Program-made: the position numbers and the translations under genes
Shown: positions 10,878 through 21,959 of the stretch, in pieces
How the letters are laid out: every line of letters begins with the position of its first letter
How positions within the stretch are numbered: the first letter of the stretch is position 1
The notes under the pieces: generated by a model
The model's input: only the letters and a program-made list of their open reading frames with translations
Databases searched by the model: none
Told to the model about the DNA's origin: nothing
NCBI GenBank assembly: GCA_943736015.1
Contig: OX031064.1
Location: 40,971,361-41,035,360 of the forward strand
Source: Tridacna crocea
Taxonomy: Eukaryota > Mollusca > Bivalvia > Cardiida > Cardiidae
Length of the DNA stretch: 64,000 nt
Direction of reading: 5' to 3'

Positions 10878-11079
10878 TTTGACTCTTTACCACACAACAA
10901 AATTCAGACCAATCAAAATTGAAAAAAATTCCAAGAGACATAGTAAATGTGGCACAAGTAATAAGATTTGTCAGTAAAGGATAAGAACACATTATGGGAA
11001 AAGAAGAAAAAATTGGTTACCAGCATTTTCTCCTTTTCCCACAATGTTTTCAAAAGCTTTCTTTTGTTAGGTTTTGCAT
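10878..11079 (+). mobile_element. Family-1 MITE, right end lost
   Basis: Begins TTGACTCTTTACCACACAAC. Core ATTATGGGAAAAGAAGAAAA with pairing TTTTCTCCTTTTCCCACAAT. The right terminus decays after CTTTCTTTTGTTAGG. Orthologue in B at 21608-21787. Confidence 0.7.
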
Positions 11080-11272
11080 GCACATTCATTTAGTCTTTTT
11101 TTTTTTCAATATTAATGTTTAACCTTTTTCTCTACAGAAGCAAGTATCAATTTTGCAAGATACTTGCCAGCTAAATTGAATGAATCTACTAAATATTATG
11201 TCAATTAACTTCAAAAACTTCAATACCATGACACTTTTTGTATACTTGGGCAACCTGGTTCAAAATCAACCT

Positions 11273-11816
11273 TTAAAGGTGGGTATTTAGAATTTTCACC
11301 TCTCACCACATCAAAAAAAATATATCACTGAAATTTATACGAAAAAACAATACAAATCATCAATAATTAAGAATCATAAAATTACACAAAATAAATTTTG
11401 TTATGGTATTCCCTTAAAAGGCTACGTAGCCTCTTAAGGTATTTTTAGATTTCGCGCCAAAAATCAAAAGAAGTATTGAGGGAATATAAAGTGACTGGCA
11501 CATGACTAATGACGCTTAAATTCCATAACATAACAAACATGTTATTATTTTCCATAACTTCTTCTTCAATCGCTCTGTTTGAAGGGTCATTTGTGTATTT
11601 CCGGTAAGTGAGTGAGCAAGTTGCTCATCTAAAAATAGACCATGATTCCCGTCGGTGTTGACCTGGGCCGTAGTAAATCACTAATTTCTCTTGTTGTCGG
11701 ATGGTTTTCGACTACTGGGGTTTTATGAATGAAAATTAAAAGGTACTGGGAGTATAAGGATGAATTTTAATATTTTTGTATAAATTTTGTCCAAAAATCT
11801 GAAGGGCCACCTTTAA
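11273..11816 (+). mobile_element. Family-2 TTAA element, about 544 bp
   Basis: Terminal inverted repeats TTAAAGGTGGG and CCACCTTTAA, both ending on TTAA. Internal landmarks are CCCTTAAAAGGCTACGTAGC, TTCGCGCCAAAAAT, GTTGACCTGGGCCGTAG and GACTACTGGGGTTTTATGAA. Other copies: 21960-22377, 37552-38316, 54154-54709, with fragments at 48090-48285 and 52477-52519. No coding capacity. TTAA target use suggests piggyBac or Kolobok dependence. Confidence 0.8.
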
Positions 11817-12435
11817 GTGAAAGTACGAAAGCTGCAATACTTTTGACTGAGCCAATATAGATTTAAATGCATATATATATTAGATCCAGGTTGACAGCAT
11901 TAAAGTCAAAATTAACTATATGAAAGGGGAAGAATAGATCACCATTTTATATTTTTCCAACATTTCAATATACTTTCACCTTAGGGCTGCAAAATCTTAG
12001 TGCTGAAAGGTAAGTTTAAAAGAATGTAAAGGTGTAAGGTTTATTACACAAATGCAAACCATGTTAACTCACGTTAGGAGAATGGGCCGAAATTGTAATG
12101 GGACGAAATAGTTATCGGTCGAAATTTCCAGTCACTGTAAGGACTGTTGACGTTTGGGATTCGTTAAATATTCTTCTTCGACGAAGGGCAATACATTCAA
12201 CTAGTTATGGCAGCAAATCAAATACAAATCAGTCAGATTTATATACTAATGTAGCCTTCTGAAACGCAGACGTAAAGCTTTCACGAACTTACAATCAAAA
12301 TGGCGACTGTAATCTTTATTATAAACAACCACTGACCTACTTCGTTTCTTAACAATACTAAAGGAAGCACGTAATGTCCTTCACGTTTAAAACAAAAACA
12401 CATTTCAAAAAAGAAAAAAATACATTGAACTTTAC

Positions 12436-12509
12436 CTTTGCAGCCTTGGGTTTGTTCAGATAAAATTGTGACTTGCTTGCCTTGCGTTTCACTCGCCGCC
12501 GTTTCAAAG
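12436..12509 (-). pseudogene. Basic Lys/Arg-rich exon, copy A
   Basis: The minus strand reads KRRRVKRKASKSQF then LNKPKAAK, ending exactly at a GCAAAG/GTAAAG donor. CCACACCACAG precedes it as a possible acceptor. The stretch looks like a nuclear-localisation or nucleic-acid-binding tail. Unit B has the same exon at 23018-23089 (two bases shorter, still donor-bounded); C lacks it. No start codon is visible. Confidence 0.35.
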
Positions 12510-13093
12510 CTGTGGTGTGGATGAAAAAGTCACGTTGCGCGTATGAATAAATTAGGTTACTAGCTATTCAACACTTCAGACATTCAAGCAAATTTTTGTT
12601 GAAAATGTAAATGCCTTGAAAAATAAACGTGTAACAAACCAATAATTTTTTTGGTAAGAGTATTAATGGTGCGTTTTTAACGAAAGCTATTTTTTATGTG
12701 AACATGGGTCCGAGTGACATATCATTCATAAAATAGTGCTCGATTGGTAATCGTAACATCTCGGCCGATTTGATGGCTCTCAACACCTGAGTAATGCCGA
12801 ATGGCTAGATTCGTCCGCATTCATATAGAAAAATATAGGATCTGTGTATTAACAAATATTAAGATTTGATAATTATTCATTGAAATGTCATAACAGTTCA
12901 AAGAAAATATCTGTTTAGTGCAATAGTTTGGCTTATTTCATTTTTTATCTGAAATTCAATCGTTTTATATGTTTAAATGCTTGAATTTCATAGAACTTTT
13001 TTTTCGCTGGTTGAATATTGGTGTTGTTGAGTGATTTCCAAAATGCCTGAGCGCTGACATAGGAAGACCGATTACTGACGTAATCGACTTCCA

Positions 13094-14205
13094 AAAATAG
13101 TGCAGAGTAAAAGAATCAAAGTACTGATAGTACTGAAGGCCAGGAAATTGAGGATACGAAACAATACAACAGATCAATTTTAATTAATACAAACAGGTAG
13201 ACGGACAGGGATACAAGCAGATTCCACTAAACCCCTGGAATTCTTGGTTTTAACAAGAAATTTTGAACTGATACAAGCAAGAAAGCACCAGCCAGAAACT
13301 AATTAAGCCACAGCTAGGCATGTGCTCACAGTTATGGGGTGCTTGATAATGGCTTAGAATACTTAGTAATTTGTCGTGCTTGTAAACAATCTTAAGTCAA
13401 AACTGAACTATTCAATCGGTGCAATACCAACTTTGGTCATCTAAATTTTCTGAAAACAACTGAAGTCCTGAATGACGTTATTTTTCACATTTATGAGTTG
13501 TCTATTAACAGTAGCATATTTTTCCCCAAAACTTATCCTAATCAAATGACAAGTTTCTTTAAAGTCAATTACGTGGCACAGTAGATTGTATACATGTATG
13601 AAAAATGTTTTATCAACTACCTCAGTTTAATTTCCATTGGTGACACACATGAAATTAGTAATCACTTCATGAGAGATTATAGGACCAACACATAATTACA
13701 ACTAAAAACTGAGATTTATAAGTAGCTTTTAGAGATGATAAATTAAGGTGCTTCATCAGAAGCAAAATTTAACCTTGTGTTAGCCGAAAGAGCCTTGAAA
13801 AACATTGTGGTTTTGTCTCAAAATCAGGATGCTCTGTGGACAACACACTTTTTAAATTAGCCTGGCTGGTGTAACGTAATTTTGAGACAGAGAGAACATA
13901 GGCTGGTTGAAAGATATTTGTAGCTTGCACTGGTCAGTATGCCTCTAATCCCCAGATTTTCAGAATGATCAACATTGAAAGTATCTTGCAGACAACTGAA
14001 GTGTTGCTAAAGTGATGGTTTTATCAGTGGTAGCGAAGTACACTTTAAGAGTCCACAAGCTCGGTCAATGTCCTATTGATAGGTATTGTGATAGTGTACA
14101 GTTCTCTCACATCACATACTAAACATACAAGTCTCTGAAATCTAAGCCGTCTGAATCTCTGTAAATAAGTGTGGTTTTTTTTTCCAAAAATCTCCCTTGA
14201 CCAAA
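13094..14205. other. Unassigned spacer right of unit A
   Basis: A's right flank holds AATCAAAGTACTGATAGTAC (about 13119-13138), nearly the same string that starts units B and C. The rest has no recognised gene or repeat. Confidence 0.45.
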
Positions 14206-14347
14206 AGACATTTTTTTTCTGGGAAAAAAAGTTGAAAGCAGTTGCAGAACACAAATCAAATGTTAATAAAAAAGTAACATTAGTCTTTTAAATGCTAGAA
14301 AATATTGTTGGAAAAGGAGGAAATGCTTTTGTGGAAAAGGGTTTCAA
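14206..14347 (+). mobile_element. Family-1 MITE remnant
   Basis: Keeps TTGAAAGCAGTTGCAGAACA and GCTAGAAAATATTGTTGGAA plus AAGGAGGAAATGC. The ends are lost. Confidence 0.5.
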
Positions 14348-14471
14348 TATACAGTAACCAGAGATTTGATTCAATAAAACACTTTATGGGATCGAACTGG
14401 TGACTTCACGATCGACGGCTGGACATGAATCTCGTATTGGGTGATGGAAAAATGTACAAGTAGGAAAGTGC

Positions 14472-14506
14472 AGGAAAATACAGGAGAGAGAGAGGGAGAG
14501 AGAGAC
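14472..14506 (+). repeat. GA-rich simple repeat
   Basis: Interrupted (GA)n tract, broken by AGGGAG. Confidence 0.7.
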
Positions 14507-14742
14507 GATAGAAAAAAAATCTTCATACAATAAATCAAAATTATGGGCATATATGAATATAGAAAAATACATTAAACAAGAAAAAGTTGATGCAAAGCAT
14601 CAAAGTCGCCGCAAAAAAAATGTTTAATGCTTCAAGGAAGCCGAAGCAGATTTTTTAACAAATTATGAAATTGATGTGAATGTGAACCTATATCAAAACT
14701 TGTCTTCTGTTACAGTATCTAATATACTAGCACAGCGTTCTC

Positions 14743-14971
14743 TTAGCTCTTTACAAAACGACAAATATCAGACTCTTCCAAAATTCAAAGAGTTGGCAGA
14801 TGACAACTTAAAAAGCTGCAAAAATGGTGGAAACTTCCCTATTAGTGGGGAAAAAGTATTTAATAAAGAAGAAATTGCTTATAACGAGCGATTTTTCCTT
14901 GTCCAACATGTTTTTCCAAAAGAATTTGACAACACATGTGATAACCCGTGTTTGTTTGGGAAAGAGTTCAA
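14743..14971 (+). mobile_element. Family-1 MITE, diverged copy
   Basis: TTAGCTCTTTACAAAACGAC to TTTGGGAAAGAGTTCA. Both TTAA sites are mutated and the core no longer pairs well. The 104-codon frame across it is a by-product of the element. Confidence 0.65.
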
Positions 14972-15634
14972 ATCAGGGCTAAGTTACTAAAATGTTGCTG
15001 TCCTAGGAAAGTATGATTCTAGAGGACGTAAGTTTGCAAGGCATACTTTCAATTTAAACAAGTCTAAGACTATACTATTTTTTGAACAGTGTTAATAAAG
15101 AATCATGATTTTGCATCGCGCTTTATGAACAACACAGCAAAAAGGTGGCCTCTCTCCAGATTTTTTTCCACAAATTAAATTTATGCAGAGCTCGTTGAGA
15201 AATAAACAAAGGAGTTCTAAATTATCTTTGTTTTAAAAACTAAACTTAGGAAGAACTAACCAATAATGGTCAGATACAATTATAACCATCATACCCGTTC
15301 TTCGGCAGAATTTAGCACAATTTCAGTAAAGTACAATTTTAGGAAAGGTCAATCAACGAAAAAAAAATGACCTAAATAGAAAGTATAAGTAGGTACGAAA
15401 TGACCAAAATCGCACGAAATGACCTAGGTACGAAATTAACAAGGTACGAAATGACTGGAAAACTGTACAGCCTTGACCAATGGAAACAAGGCATTTATGT
15501 GGGCGAATCCATTTCTCACGAATAGCGAAAATAAAAATAAGAATTGGGCGGATTTTTTGACGTAGTTTAAGAATGAATTAAAAAGCCAGTTTAAGGCGAA
15601 GTAGAGAGATTCCTTGTTAACCTAACACCCCTAT
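14972..15634. other. Spacer with short GTACGAAAT repeats
   Basis: TAGGTACGAAAT-type words recur four times between about 15390 and 15455 with 15-22 bp spacing. Similar words (GGGCCGAAATTGTAAT) recur inside units A and B. No gene. Confidence 0.4.
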
Positions 15635-17310
15635 AATCAAAGTACTGAAAGTACTCATGGAAGTCGATTTTAGAATTAGATTGTGTAAATGAAGAAATCG
15701 TTCCCCCAGGTCTGAAGGTGCGTTCAATTTGGATGTGACCAAAAGTTTCTCATCATGTGCAGAGTGAAATAGTCAACAAAACTCAATACTATTTAAGGTG
15801 AAACAGTTAAACACAAAGAAGAACAGAAACAAAGCTTCTTTTGTTTTTTCAATTTAATTTGAAAGAAGTATCATCTTCTAGTAACATGAATCGAGTACCA
15901 CAACAAAATGAATATTATGTAAAGGTAGTTGAAACAAGTAAGCAGTATATTTGTGAATAAACAACTCAATCTCAAGCAGGACATGTCAATACCCTTTCGC
16001 ACACAATGACGACTTTTGACTACTCTTTGAGAGAAGCAGCTTGAAAATATTGTGGCAAAAGTAAAAAACAATTGAATACTAAGTGTTACATTCTTATCCC
16101 AGTGCTTTGTCTCAATTCAGACCTGTCAAAAAGGCTCGCAAAAAGACTAGGAAGTTTAACTTTGAACTGCATAAAAAAGAAAATGTGGCTTTTATTGCAT
16201 AATATTTCAAGGGACCAAAACAAAAATCTCATATTTTTCTTATATTTTCAAAACATCAAAATAAGTAATAATAGCTTGTAAAGATCTTTCTGATATTTTT
16301 TTTAATTGTATGCCCTTGTAGTATGATGAACATTGAAAGTATATTTTAATACTTCAGCTAGAGTATATTCTCATACTGTTAAATTTGTTTAATGCAGAGA
16401 ATACTTCTAAGACAAATTTAGGGACCATACAACTTGTATAAAGAGAAATAAATGGCCCTTGAATCAAAACTTAACCCATAGCCAACGAGCCCGATTTTTA
16501 AAGTTGTTCGGTATATTTTTGAAAACACTGTGTCCAAAGGTAAAAATGCTTGCGACAAGCATTTTCATCTCTGCTGATGCTTTGAGTTGCAAATAAATGA
16601 AAGTAAAAAAAGCTCAAAATCTTATGATTGATGATGATTTTTAAAAAGAAAACCAGGGATGATTTGGTAAAGGGTTAATTGGTTAAAGAACAGGCAAATA
16701 AAGTAAGATACAGCATGTAAACATAAAGGTAGTGGCAAAAATATTATGAACATGTACCAAAAAGTAATCAAGTGAAAATATATACACAAAAACCTGACTA
16801 GCCAGACGATGTGCATGTAAAATATCAATCTATCACTCTATGTACATAAAAAAAATTTAGTCTTGAAAAGATTTGCAAACAAGAAATGAACTTTTGCTCA
16901 AAGTGTGCAGTATCCTTTTGAAGAAAGAAAACATGGTGACCGATTAAGTAAATACGCATTACAAGCACTTTCTCGTATACCCAAAATGTTTCCAATAGCA
17001 TTCTACCTCAAGTCTATAAACTAGAGGCGCTTGAGCGCCTGTATCGCTCCACAGGCCTGATTTTTCTGCAACGGTGAAGAAAAGTTTTTAACAATTACCA
17101 TTCATTCCTGCATTTTAGGTCACTTTAAAAGAAAAAAAGCTATGAAAACGTGAGAAAAGAAGAAAATAAAAGTAACCTGCAATTTCTTAGTTTTACACAA
17201 TCATTTCTACCCTTTTTTGATACAAGTTTTACTAATTTGAAGATTTATTATGTTGTCTGCAACATCTTTCAATTATGGCCAATTATAAAAATTTTGTCTT
17301 CTGGTTATAG

Positions 17311-17510
17311 TTAACTCATTAGCAAACGACAACATTTTAGGGTTGTCAAAATGGAAAGCATTTTGTAGATGAAAAAATAAGTGACTGAAAATTTAAAAGT
17401 TGTTTTGTGAAGGGTAGATAACATTGTGGGAAAAGGTTACCAGCATTTTCTCCTTTTCCCACAATGTTTTCTAAAGTCATCTTTGTCAGGGATCAGTTTG
17501 ATTGGATAAC
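17311..17510 (+). mobile_element. Family-1 TTAA MITE, right end eroded
   Basis: Orthologue of the A copy at 7078-7279, with the same shortened core and the same eroded right terminus. Confidence 0.75.
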
Positions 17511-17555
17511 AAAATGCCTTATCACAACAGTAAAGCCCTGTCCCTCATTGTTACA

Positions 17556-18800
17556 CAGTGTTCTCACTAGGATTTTAAAAGTTGGATTCCAGGAATCCAA
17601 GTCAAGAAAAAGTTGGATTCCAAACTGAAAAGTTGGATTCCAGCCTGAAAAAGTTGGATTCCAAAACAGTTCGGAAGAATTTTCACGTGCAAGTTATCAA
17701 CATCTCAAAACTGTAAATTTTAGATTTATGCATCATGGAGACATAATGTCTGTAATACACAAGTCTAGATTTACAAAGGAAATTACTTAGTATGTAAGAT
17801 TTTATTGTAATAGCTCAAAGAAATAAGGAAGTTTAATAACTTTTCACTTATCTTTAATTTAGACTATGTAAATAATTCAACATGATAATGCATATTTCAA
17901 ATATTTGTGATAATAATACAAGTACATGTGGCAATAGTTGTAGATCCTTCGTGACAAAATTTTGTAAATTCAGTTCTTATTCCAATTTAATTTTTGTCAA
18001 TATGGATTATGATGTCTACATTTTCCTTGACAATACTTTAGACCTGTCCAAATTTAAAGCTTGCATAAATTTGCAGATAACATAATCAGAGTATTATAAG
18101 GTATTATAAGCTGAGGGACTGACAGACTGTGGTGAAAGTTAAGCAAAATCATTAAGTTGTTTACTCTCACTGTTCATACACATTTTATCACTTTCGTCTT
18201 ATTCTCTTTGCTAAGAATCTTCTGACTGCTGGTTGTGGGCCAAAATCTTCTAAGGAGGGACCCTCTTCTTTCACTCCCATGAGTTTAGTGACAGTATCAT
18301 GCTTAAGGCGAGCTCTTCCTTTTGTTTTGATCTTGTTGTGAACACTAAACCCTCTTTCACATGCGATGGAAGTGAGTGGTGAAGTCAGCACAATTGTAGT
18401 TTTTCATAATGATACTGCAGGCTTCTGGTAGTGAACAATTAAGTGATTTCAAAATAACTTTCAGTTGGTAGTAGTCTTCTTTTGCTTTATTTGCATCCAA
18501 CACTCCATTTTCTTCTCCATACAGGTAAGTTAGCTGCCTGAGATCTTCTTCACCATATTCTTCAAGGCTGTTTATATTCTTTGGTATTTCAGCTGGATTG
18601 AGGACTTTGTTCAAGAGTTGGAGATTTTTTATGGAGTTTTCATCAAATCTGGAAGTGATATTATCAATTAGTTTTTCAATATAATCTGTTGAGTTATTTT
18701 GAAACTACATTCTTAACTGTTGTTTGTTGTCAATTTCGCTCCTTTGCAGATGCTTTTTGTACTTTCAATGTCATCATATATTTTTGTCAGTACAAATTAT
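17556..18800 (-). mobile_element. hAT transposon tail inserted in unit B
   Basis: The interval interrupts sequence that is continuous in A (near 7318). Its left edge CAGTGTTCTCACTAGG has the form of a hAT terminal inverted repeat, followed by repeated AAGTTGGATTCCA words (17580-17665). Minus-strand transposase remains lie at 18188-18614, oriented so that this edge is the element's 3' end. The other terminus is not a good match and the 5' half of the transposase is missing. Flanking ATTGTTAC and ATTTGTAC may be a decayed 8-bp target duplication. Confidence 0.65.
18188..18614 (-). pseudogene. hAT transposase C-terminal fragment
   Basis: Two minus-strand frames join near 18390 with a frameshift. 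The upstream frame (18614-18357) reads EEYGEEDLRQLTYLYGEEN and PEACSIIMKNYN. The downstream frame (18391-18188) contains LTSIACERGFSVHNKIKTK, the hallmark of the hAT C-terminal dimerisation region (S/A-C-E-R-x-F-S with a following K-x-R-x-R-L). It ends about 30 residues later at a stop. No N-terminal zinc finger or catalytic region is present. Confidence 0.7.
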
Positions 18801-18909
18801 TTGTACTAGGTCACCAGTAGGTCAACAACCCGTTACCAGAACTAATCAAAGTGCAGAGGTTCTCTTGTTTTATATGAGAAGGATTATAGATTATGTAAAG
18901 CAACCATCT

Positions 18910-19137
18910 TTAACTCTTTACCAAACAACAAAATTTGGGATGTGACCAAACTGAAAGCATTTGCAGACAACAAATTAAACATTGATGAAATGATGATTTC
19001 TCTCCTTGATAGAGTAGAAAACACTGAGGTTAAAAGAGAAAATGCTGATTACCAGCATTTTCTCCTTTTCCAAGAGTGTTTTCTAAAGACTTCTTCTTTA
19101 GGGTCGTTAAAAGTCAGGACTGTATGGTAAAGACTTA
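18910..19137 (+). mobile_element. Family-1 TTAA MITE
   Basis: TTAACTCTTTACCAAACAAC to GTATGGTAAAGACTTA. Orthologue of 7426-7654 (A) and of 31565-31767 with its inverted twin in C. Confidence 0.85.
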
Positions 19138-19226
19138 CCAGCATAGGAACTAACCTCCAATACAACAATGAAATCAAAATGAATAGTATATATGAGAGAA
19201 GAAATTTTTCAAAGGTCTGAAAGAGA

Positions 19227-19455
19227 TTAACTCATTACCCAAATGACAATATTTTAGGCTTGTCCAAATTGAAAGCATTTGCAGACCAAAGATAAAAGTG
19301 AATGAAAATTTGAACTTTGTTTTTTGAGGGGTAGAAAATATTGTGGGAAAAGGAGAAAATGCGACTTACCAGCATTTTCTCCTTTTCCTACAATGTTTTC
19401 AAAAGGCTTGTTTCTAAAGGTCGTCAAAAGTAGGGATTGCGTGGTAATAGGTTAA
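19227..19455 (+). mobile_element. Family-1 TTAA MITE
   Basis: TTAACTCATTACCCAAATGA to GTGGTAATAGGTTAA, full core. Orthologue of the A copy at 8932-9160; in B a deletion has brought it next to the preceding copy. Confidence 0.9.
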
Positions 19456-19479
19456 CTTGAGGACAATACTGTCGAAAGT

Positions 19480-19597
19480 TTAATTATCTTTTTACATCTT
19501 GGTGATTCTGTTAAAGATACTGAAAGCCAGTTTGTGACATTGCTTTTCTGGGCTTTGTCAAATAGAACTTCAGGAGCAACATGTAAATGTGCTTGTG
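19480..19597 (-). pseudogene. Possible exon downstream of the OB exon, copy B
   Basis: Same block as 9182-9303. CCATTAG precedes QAHLHVAPEVLFDKAQKS. Conserved in length and sequence, but its phase does not fit the OB exon donor. Confidence 0.25.
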
Positions 19598-19698
19598 CTA
19601 ATGGTGAACAGACACACAATAGTCAAAATACCAACCCATCACAACTGTTCACCATGAGCACTAGGGATAACCTGGGAAGACTAGAGTGGATTTAATAC

Positions 19699-19921
19699 CT
19701 TAATTTCAGTCTTTGTTTTGGTTGACACTGACATCTCGTCTCTGTATGTATTGACAACAACAATTGTTAGCTGTATGTATTGACCCATTAGGTTCTTTGA
19801 ACTCATCTCCCTCCACTCCCTCCAGAGTGACACCTTTAAGTCATCAGTGCCATCTTGAGATCTTAACTGTCTTGACCTGGACATCTGTCCCTCTGACCTG
19901 CACAATCTTCACAATTTCTTC
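19699..19921 (-). pseudogene. OB-fold (RPA-like) exon, copy B
   Basis: The best bounded copy: acceptor TTTTAG/GAAG at 19921 and donor AAG/GTATTA at 19699. Reads EEIVKIVQVRGTDVQVKTV, then, after the frameshift shared with A and C, QDGTDDLKVSLWREW, GQYIQLTIVVVNTY and SVSTKTKTEIK. About 74 codons, one OB fold. Confidence 0.5.
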
Positions 19922-20288
19922 CTAAAACAGATACAAAGAAATATAACCAAATGATAGCCATATCAAAATCTGAACAGTATTTAACTTAACATTCTTCTTT
20001 TATCAAAGATGCATATTGTAGATTGATGCAACATCAAGTTATTGTCCAAAGAATTGAAGAGGGCCTTGATTGTCTAAAATTACCCACCTTACTGTTGAGC
20101 AATTTTTTCTTTAACAAAAACGTTTTTCAAAAATCTTTTCAAGGGTCAATTTTACCTCTTATGCTGCTGATTTCCCAGAATAGACTATTCCAGATTTGCA
20201 TCCGAATTTCAGTCACTGTAAAATTTGCCAACAGTGCAGACCAACATCAGACTGAATGGCTATGCAGGTTGATCATTGGTCTATACTA

Positions 20289-20399
20289 TTAGCAAATATG
20301 ACCAATGTTGCAATAGGCAAGATAGGGGTTAAGGCTTCCCGTTAAGCTCAGCCCGCATTTCTTTAGCTTAACTGCTTTATCCCACTTGAAAGCATCATG
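20289..20399 (-). pseudogene. Short exon upstream of the OB exon, copy B
   Basis: Reads HDAFKWDKAVKLKKCGL after TGTTAG. Identical to the A copy apart from a few substitutions such as Asn to Ser. It sits immediately left of the palindromic element at 20414. Confidence 0.35.
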
Positions 20400-20413
20400 C
20401 TAACACATACAAA

Positions 20414-20617
20414 CCAGGGCCCGTATTCACCAACCATTCTTGAGAATATTCTTAGTCTTATTCTCCAAGGTTTTCAATATCTGTAAGTAACACAACTTCT
20501 GATTGGCTAAACCGGATGGTTTAGCCAATCAGAAGTTGTGTTACTTACAAATGGAGAACATTCTGGAGAATTAGACAAAGAACGTTCTTAAGAATGGTTG
20601 GTGAATACGGGCCCTGG
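20414..20617. mobile_element. 204-bp near-perfect palindromic element
   Basis: Arms of about 100 bp: CCAGGGCCCGTATTCACCAA and its inverse at the far end; GATTGGCTAAACC and GGTTTAGCCAATC meet across a GGAT loop at about 20515. Unit A has the empty site AAACCAGGTCTAAC at 10117-10130, so this is a discrete insertion into B. The junction is ambiguous because element ends and target share CCWGG. No coding capacity; superfamily not assigned. Confidence 0.8.
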
Positions 20618-20618
20618 T

Positions 20619-20796
20619 CTAACCCCTTCACCCATTGACAACATTCTAGCCTTGTCCAAATTGAAAGCAGTTGCAGACAACAATTTCAATCTCATTATCT
20701 GAATCAAATGCTGCAATTGTTCCTATGACATAGTAGAAAATATTGTGTGAAAAGGAGGCTTCTTTCAAAACTCATCACTGAGTGGTAAAAGGTTAA
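20619..20796 (+). mobile_element. Family-1 MITE lacking its core hairpin
   Basis: CTAACCCCTTCACCCATTGA to GTGGTAAAAGGTTAA. GTGTGAAAAGGAGG jumps to CTTCTTTC, so the right half of the palindrome is gone. Fuller version of the A fragment at 10128. Confidence 0.7.
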
Positions 20797-20835
20797 AGAA
20801 AGCTTCACATCTTTTGTAGATGATAAAATATTGGT

Positions 20836-21027
20836 TTTAATGTTCAATCAAGGATCATAATCATTTGAGACAAATCTCCCTGACTGTGGCAATTGTTAAA
20901 AGCTAAAGTGGTCCGAACAGACATACATGTATTTAATGTTCAATCAAGGATCATAATCATTTGAGACAAATCTCCCTGACTGTGGCAATTGTTAAAAGCT
21001 AAAGTGGTCCGAACAGACATACATGTA
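20836..21027 (+). repeat. 96-bp tandem duplication
   Basis: Two adjacent copies (20836-20931, 20932-21027) beginning TTTAATGTTCAATCAAGGAT and ending ACATACATGTA. Unit A has a single copy near 10216-10305. Confidence 0.85.
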
Positions 21028-21076
21028 TCTAAAATGGTTTGCATTCTGCATCAAATCAACAGTGCCACTGGTTACC

Positions 21077-21310
21077 TTAAACTCTTAAGACTACCAAACA
21101 ATCCTGACTTTTAACGATCCTGAGAAAGAAGCCTTTTGAAAATATTGTAGGAAAAGTAGAAAGTGTGGGTAACCATCATTATCTCCTTTTCTCACAATGT
21201 TTTCTATTCTTCCCTAAACAAATTTCAATTTTTGAGCCACATTTATTATGACATCAGCATGGCTTTCAATTTGGACCATTCTTAAATTTTGTTGTTTGGG
21301 AAAGAGTTAA
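21077..21310 (-). mobile_element. Family-1 TTAA MITE, first of a head-to-head pair
   Basis: Orthologue of 10355-10587. TTAAACTCTTAAGACTACC to TTTGGGAAAGAGTTAA. Confidence 0.85.
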
Positions 21311-21541
21311 CTCATTTCCAAATGACAAAATTTTAGACTTGTTCAAATCTAAAGCATTAAATTTTGCAGACGACAAAATAAAGGTGACTGAAAAATTGAA
21401 ACTTGTTCTTGGAAGGGTAGAAAACTCTGTGGGGAAAGGAGGAAACGCTGGTTACCAGCATTTTCTCCTTTTCCTACAGTGTTTTCAAAAGGCTTCTTTC
21501 TCAGAGGCGTCAAAAGTAGGGACTGTGTGGTAATGGGTTAA
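21307..21541 (+). mobile_element. Family-1 TTAA MITE, second of a head-to-head pair
   Basis: Orthologue of 10584-10812, sharing the TTAA at 21307-21310 with its partner. A few bases are inserted in the left arm near 21354. Confidence 0.9.
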
Positions 21542-21607
21542 GCACACATACTGTACAGCCTTTTTACCTATGCAAACACAATTTTCAAAAAACCTTTTAT
21601 ATCAGAT

Positions 21608-21787
21608 TTGACTCTTTACCACACAACAAAATTCAGACCGATCAAAATTGAAAGAAATTCCAAGAGACACAAGTAATAAGATTTGTCAGTAAAGGATAAG
21701 AACACATTATGGGAAAAGAAGAAAACATTGGTTACCAGCATTTACTCCTTTTCCCACAATGTTTTCAAAAGCTTTCTTTTGTTCGGT
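21608..21787 (+). mobile_element. Family-1 MITE, right end lost
   Basis: Orthologue of 10878-11079, with a further small deletion in the left arm. Confidence 0.7.
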
Positions 21788-21959
21788 TTTGCATGCACAT
21801 TCATTTAGGTTTTTTTTTTTTCAATATTAATGTTTAACCCTTTTCTCTACAGAAGCAGGTATCAATTTTGCGAGATACTTGCCAGCTAAATTGAATGAAT
21901 CTACTAAATATTATGTCAATTAACTTCAAAAACTTCAATACCATGACACTTTTTGTATA

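Larger units (their letters stand above)
5858..13093. mobile_element. Unit A: 5'-truncated copy of the triplicated unit
   Basis: Homology with units B and C begins at TTTTGAAAATACTGTGTCC (about 5861) and runs, with large indels, to the shared 3' edge AATCGACTTCCA at 13082-13093. The first ~900 bp present in B and C are absent. A alone retains the 7728-8920 segment continuously with both sides, so it shows the probable ancestral order of the middle. It carries nine family-1 MITEs, one family-2 element and remains of a minus-strand gene. Whether this is a transposon or a segmental duplication is open; the sharp shared edges with different flanks favour mobility. Confidence 0.7.

Noticed and set aside
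9729-20292. 89-codon frames at 9729-9998 and 20023-20292 as a conserved protein
   Set aside because: They are antisense to the decayed unit gene's intron and short exon, and are similar only because A and B are duplicates.
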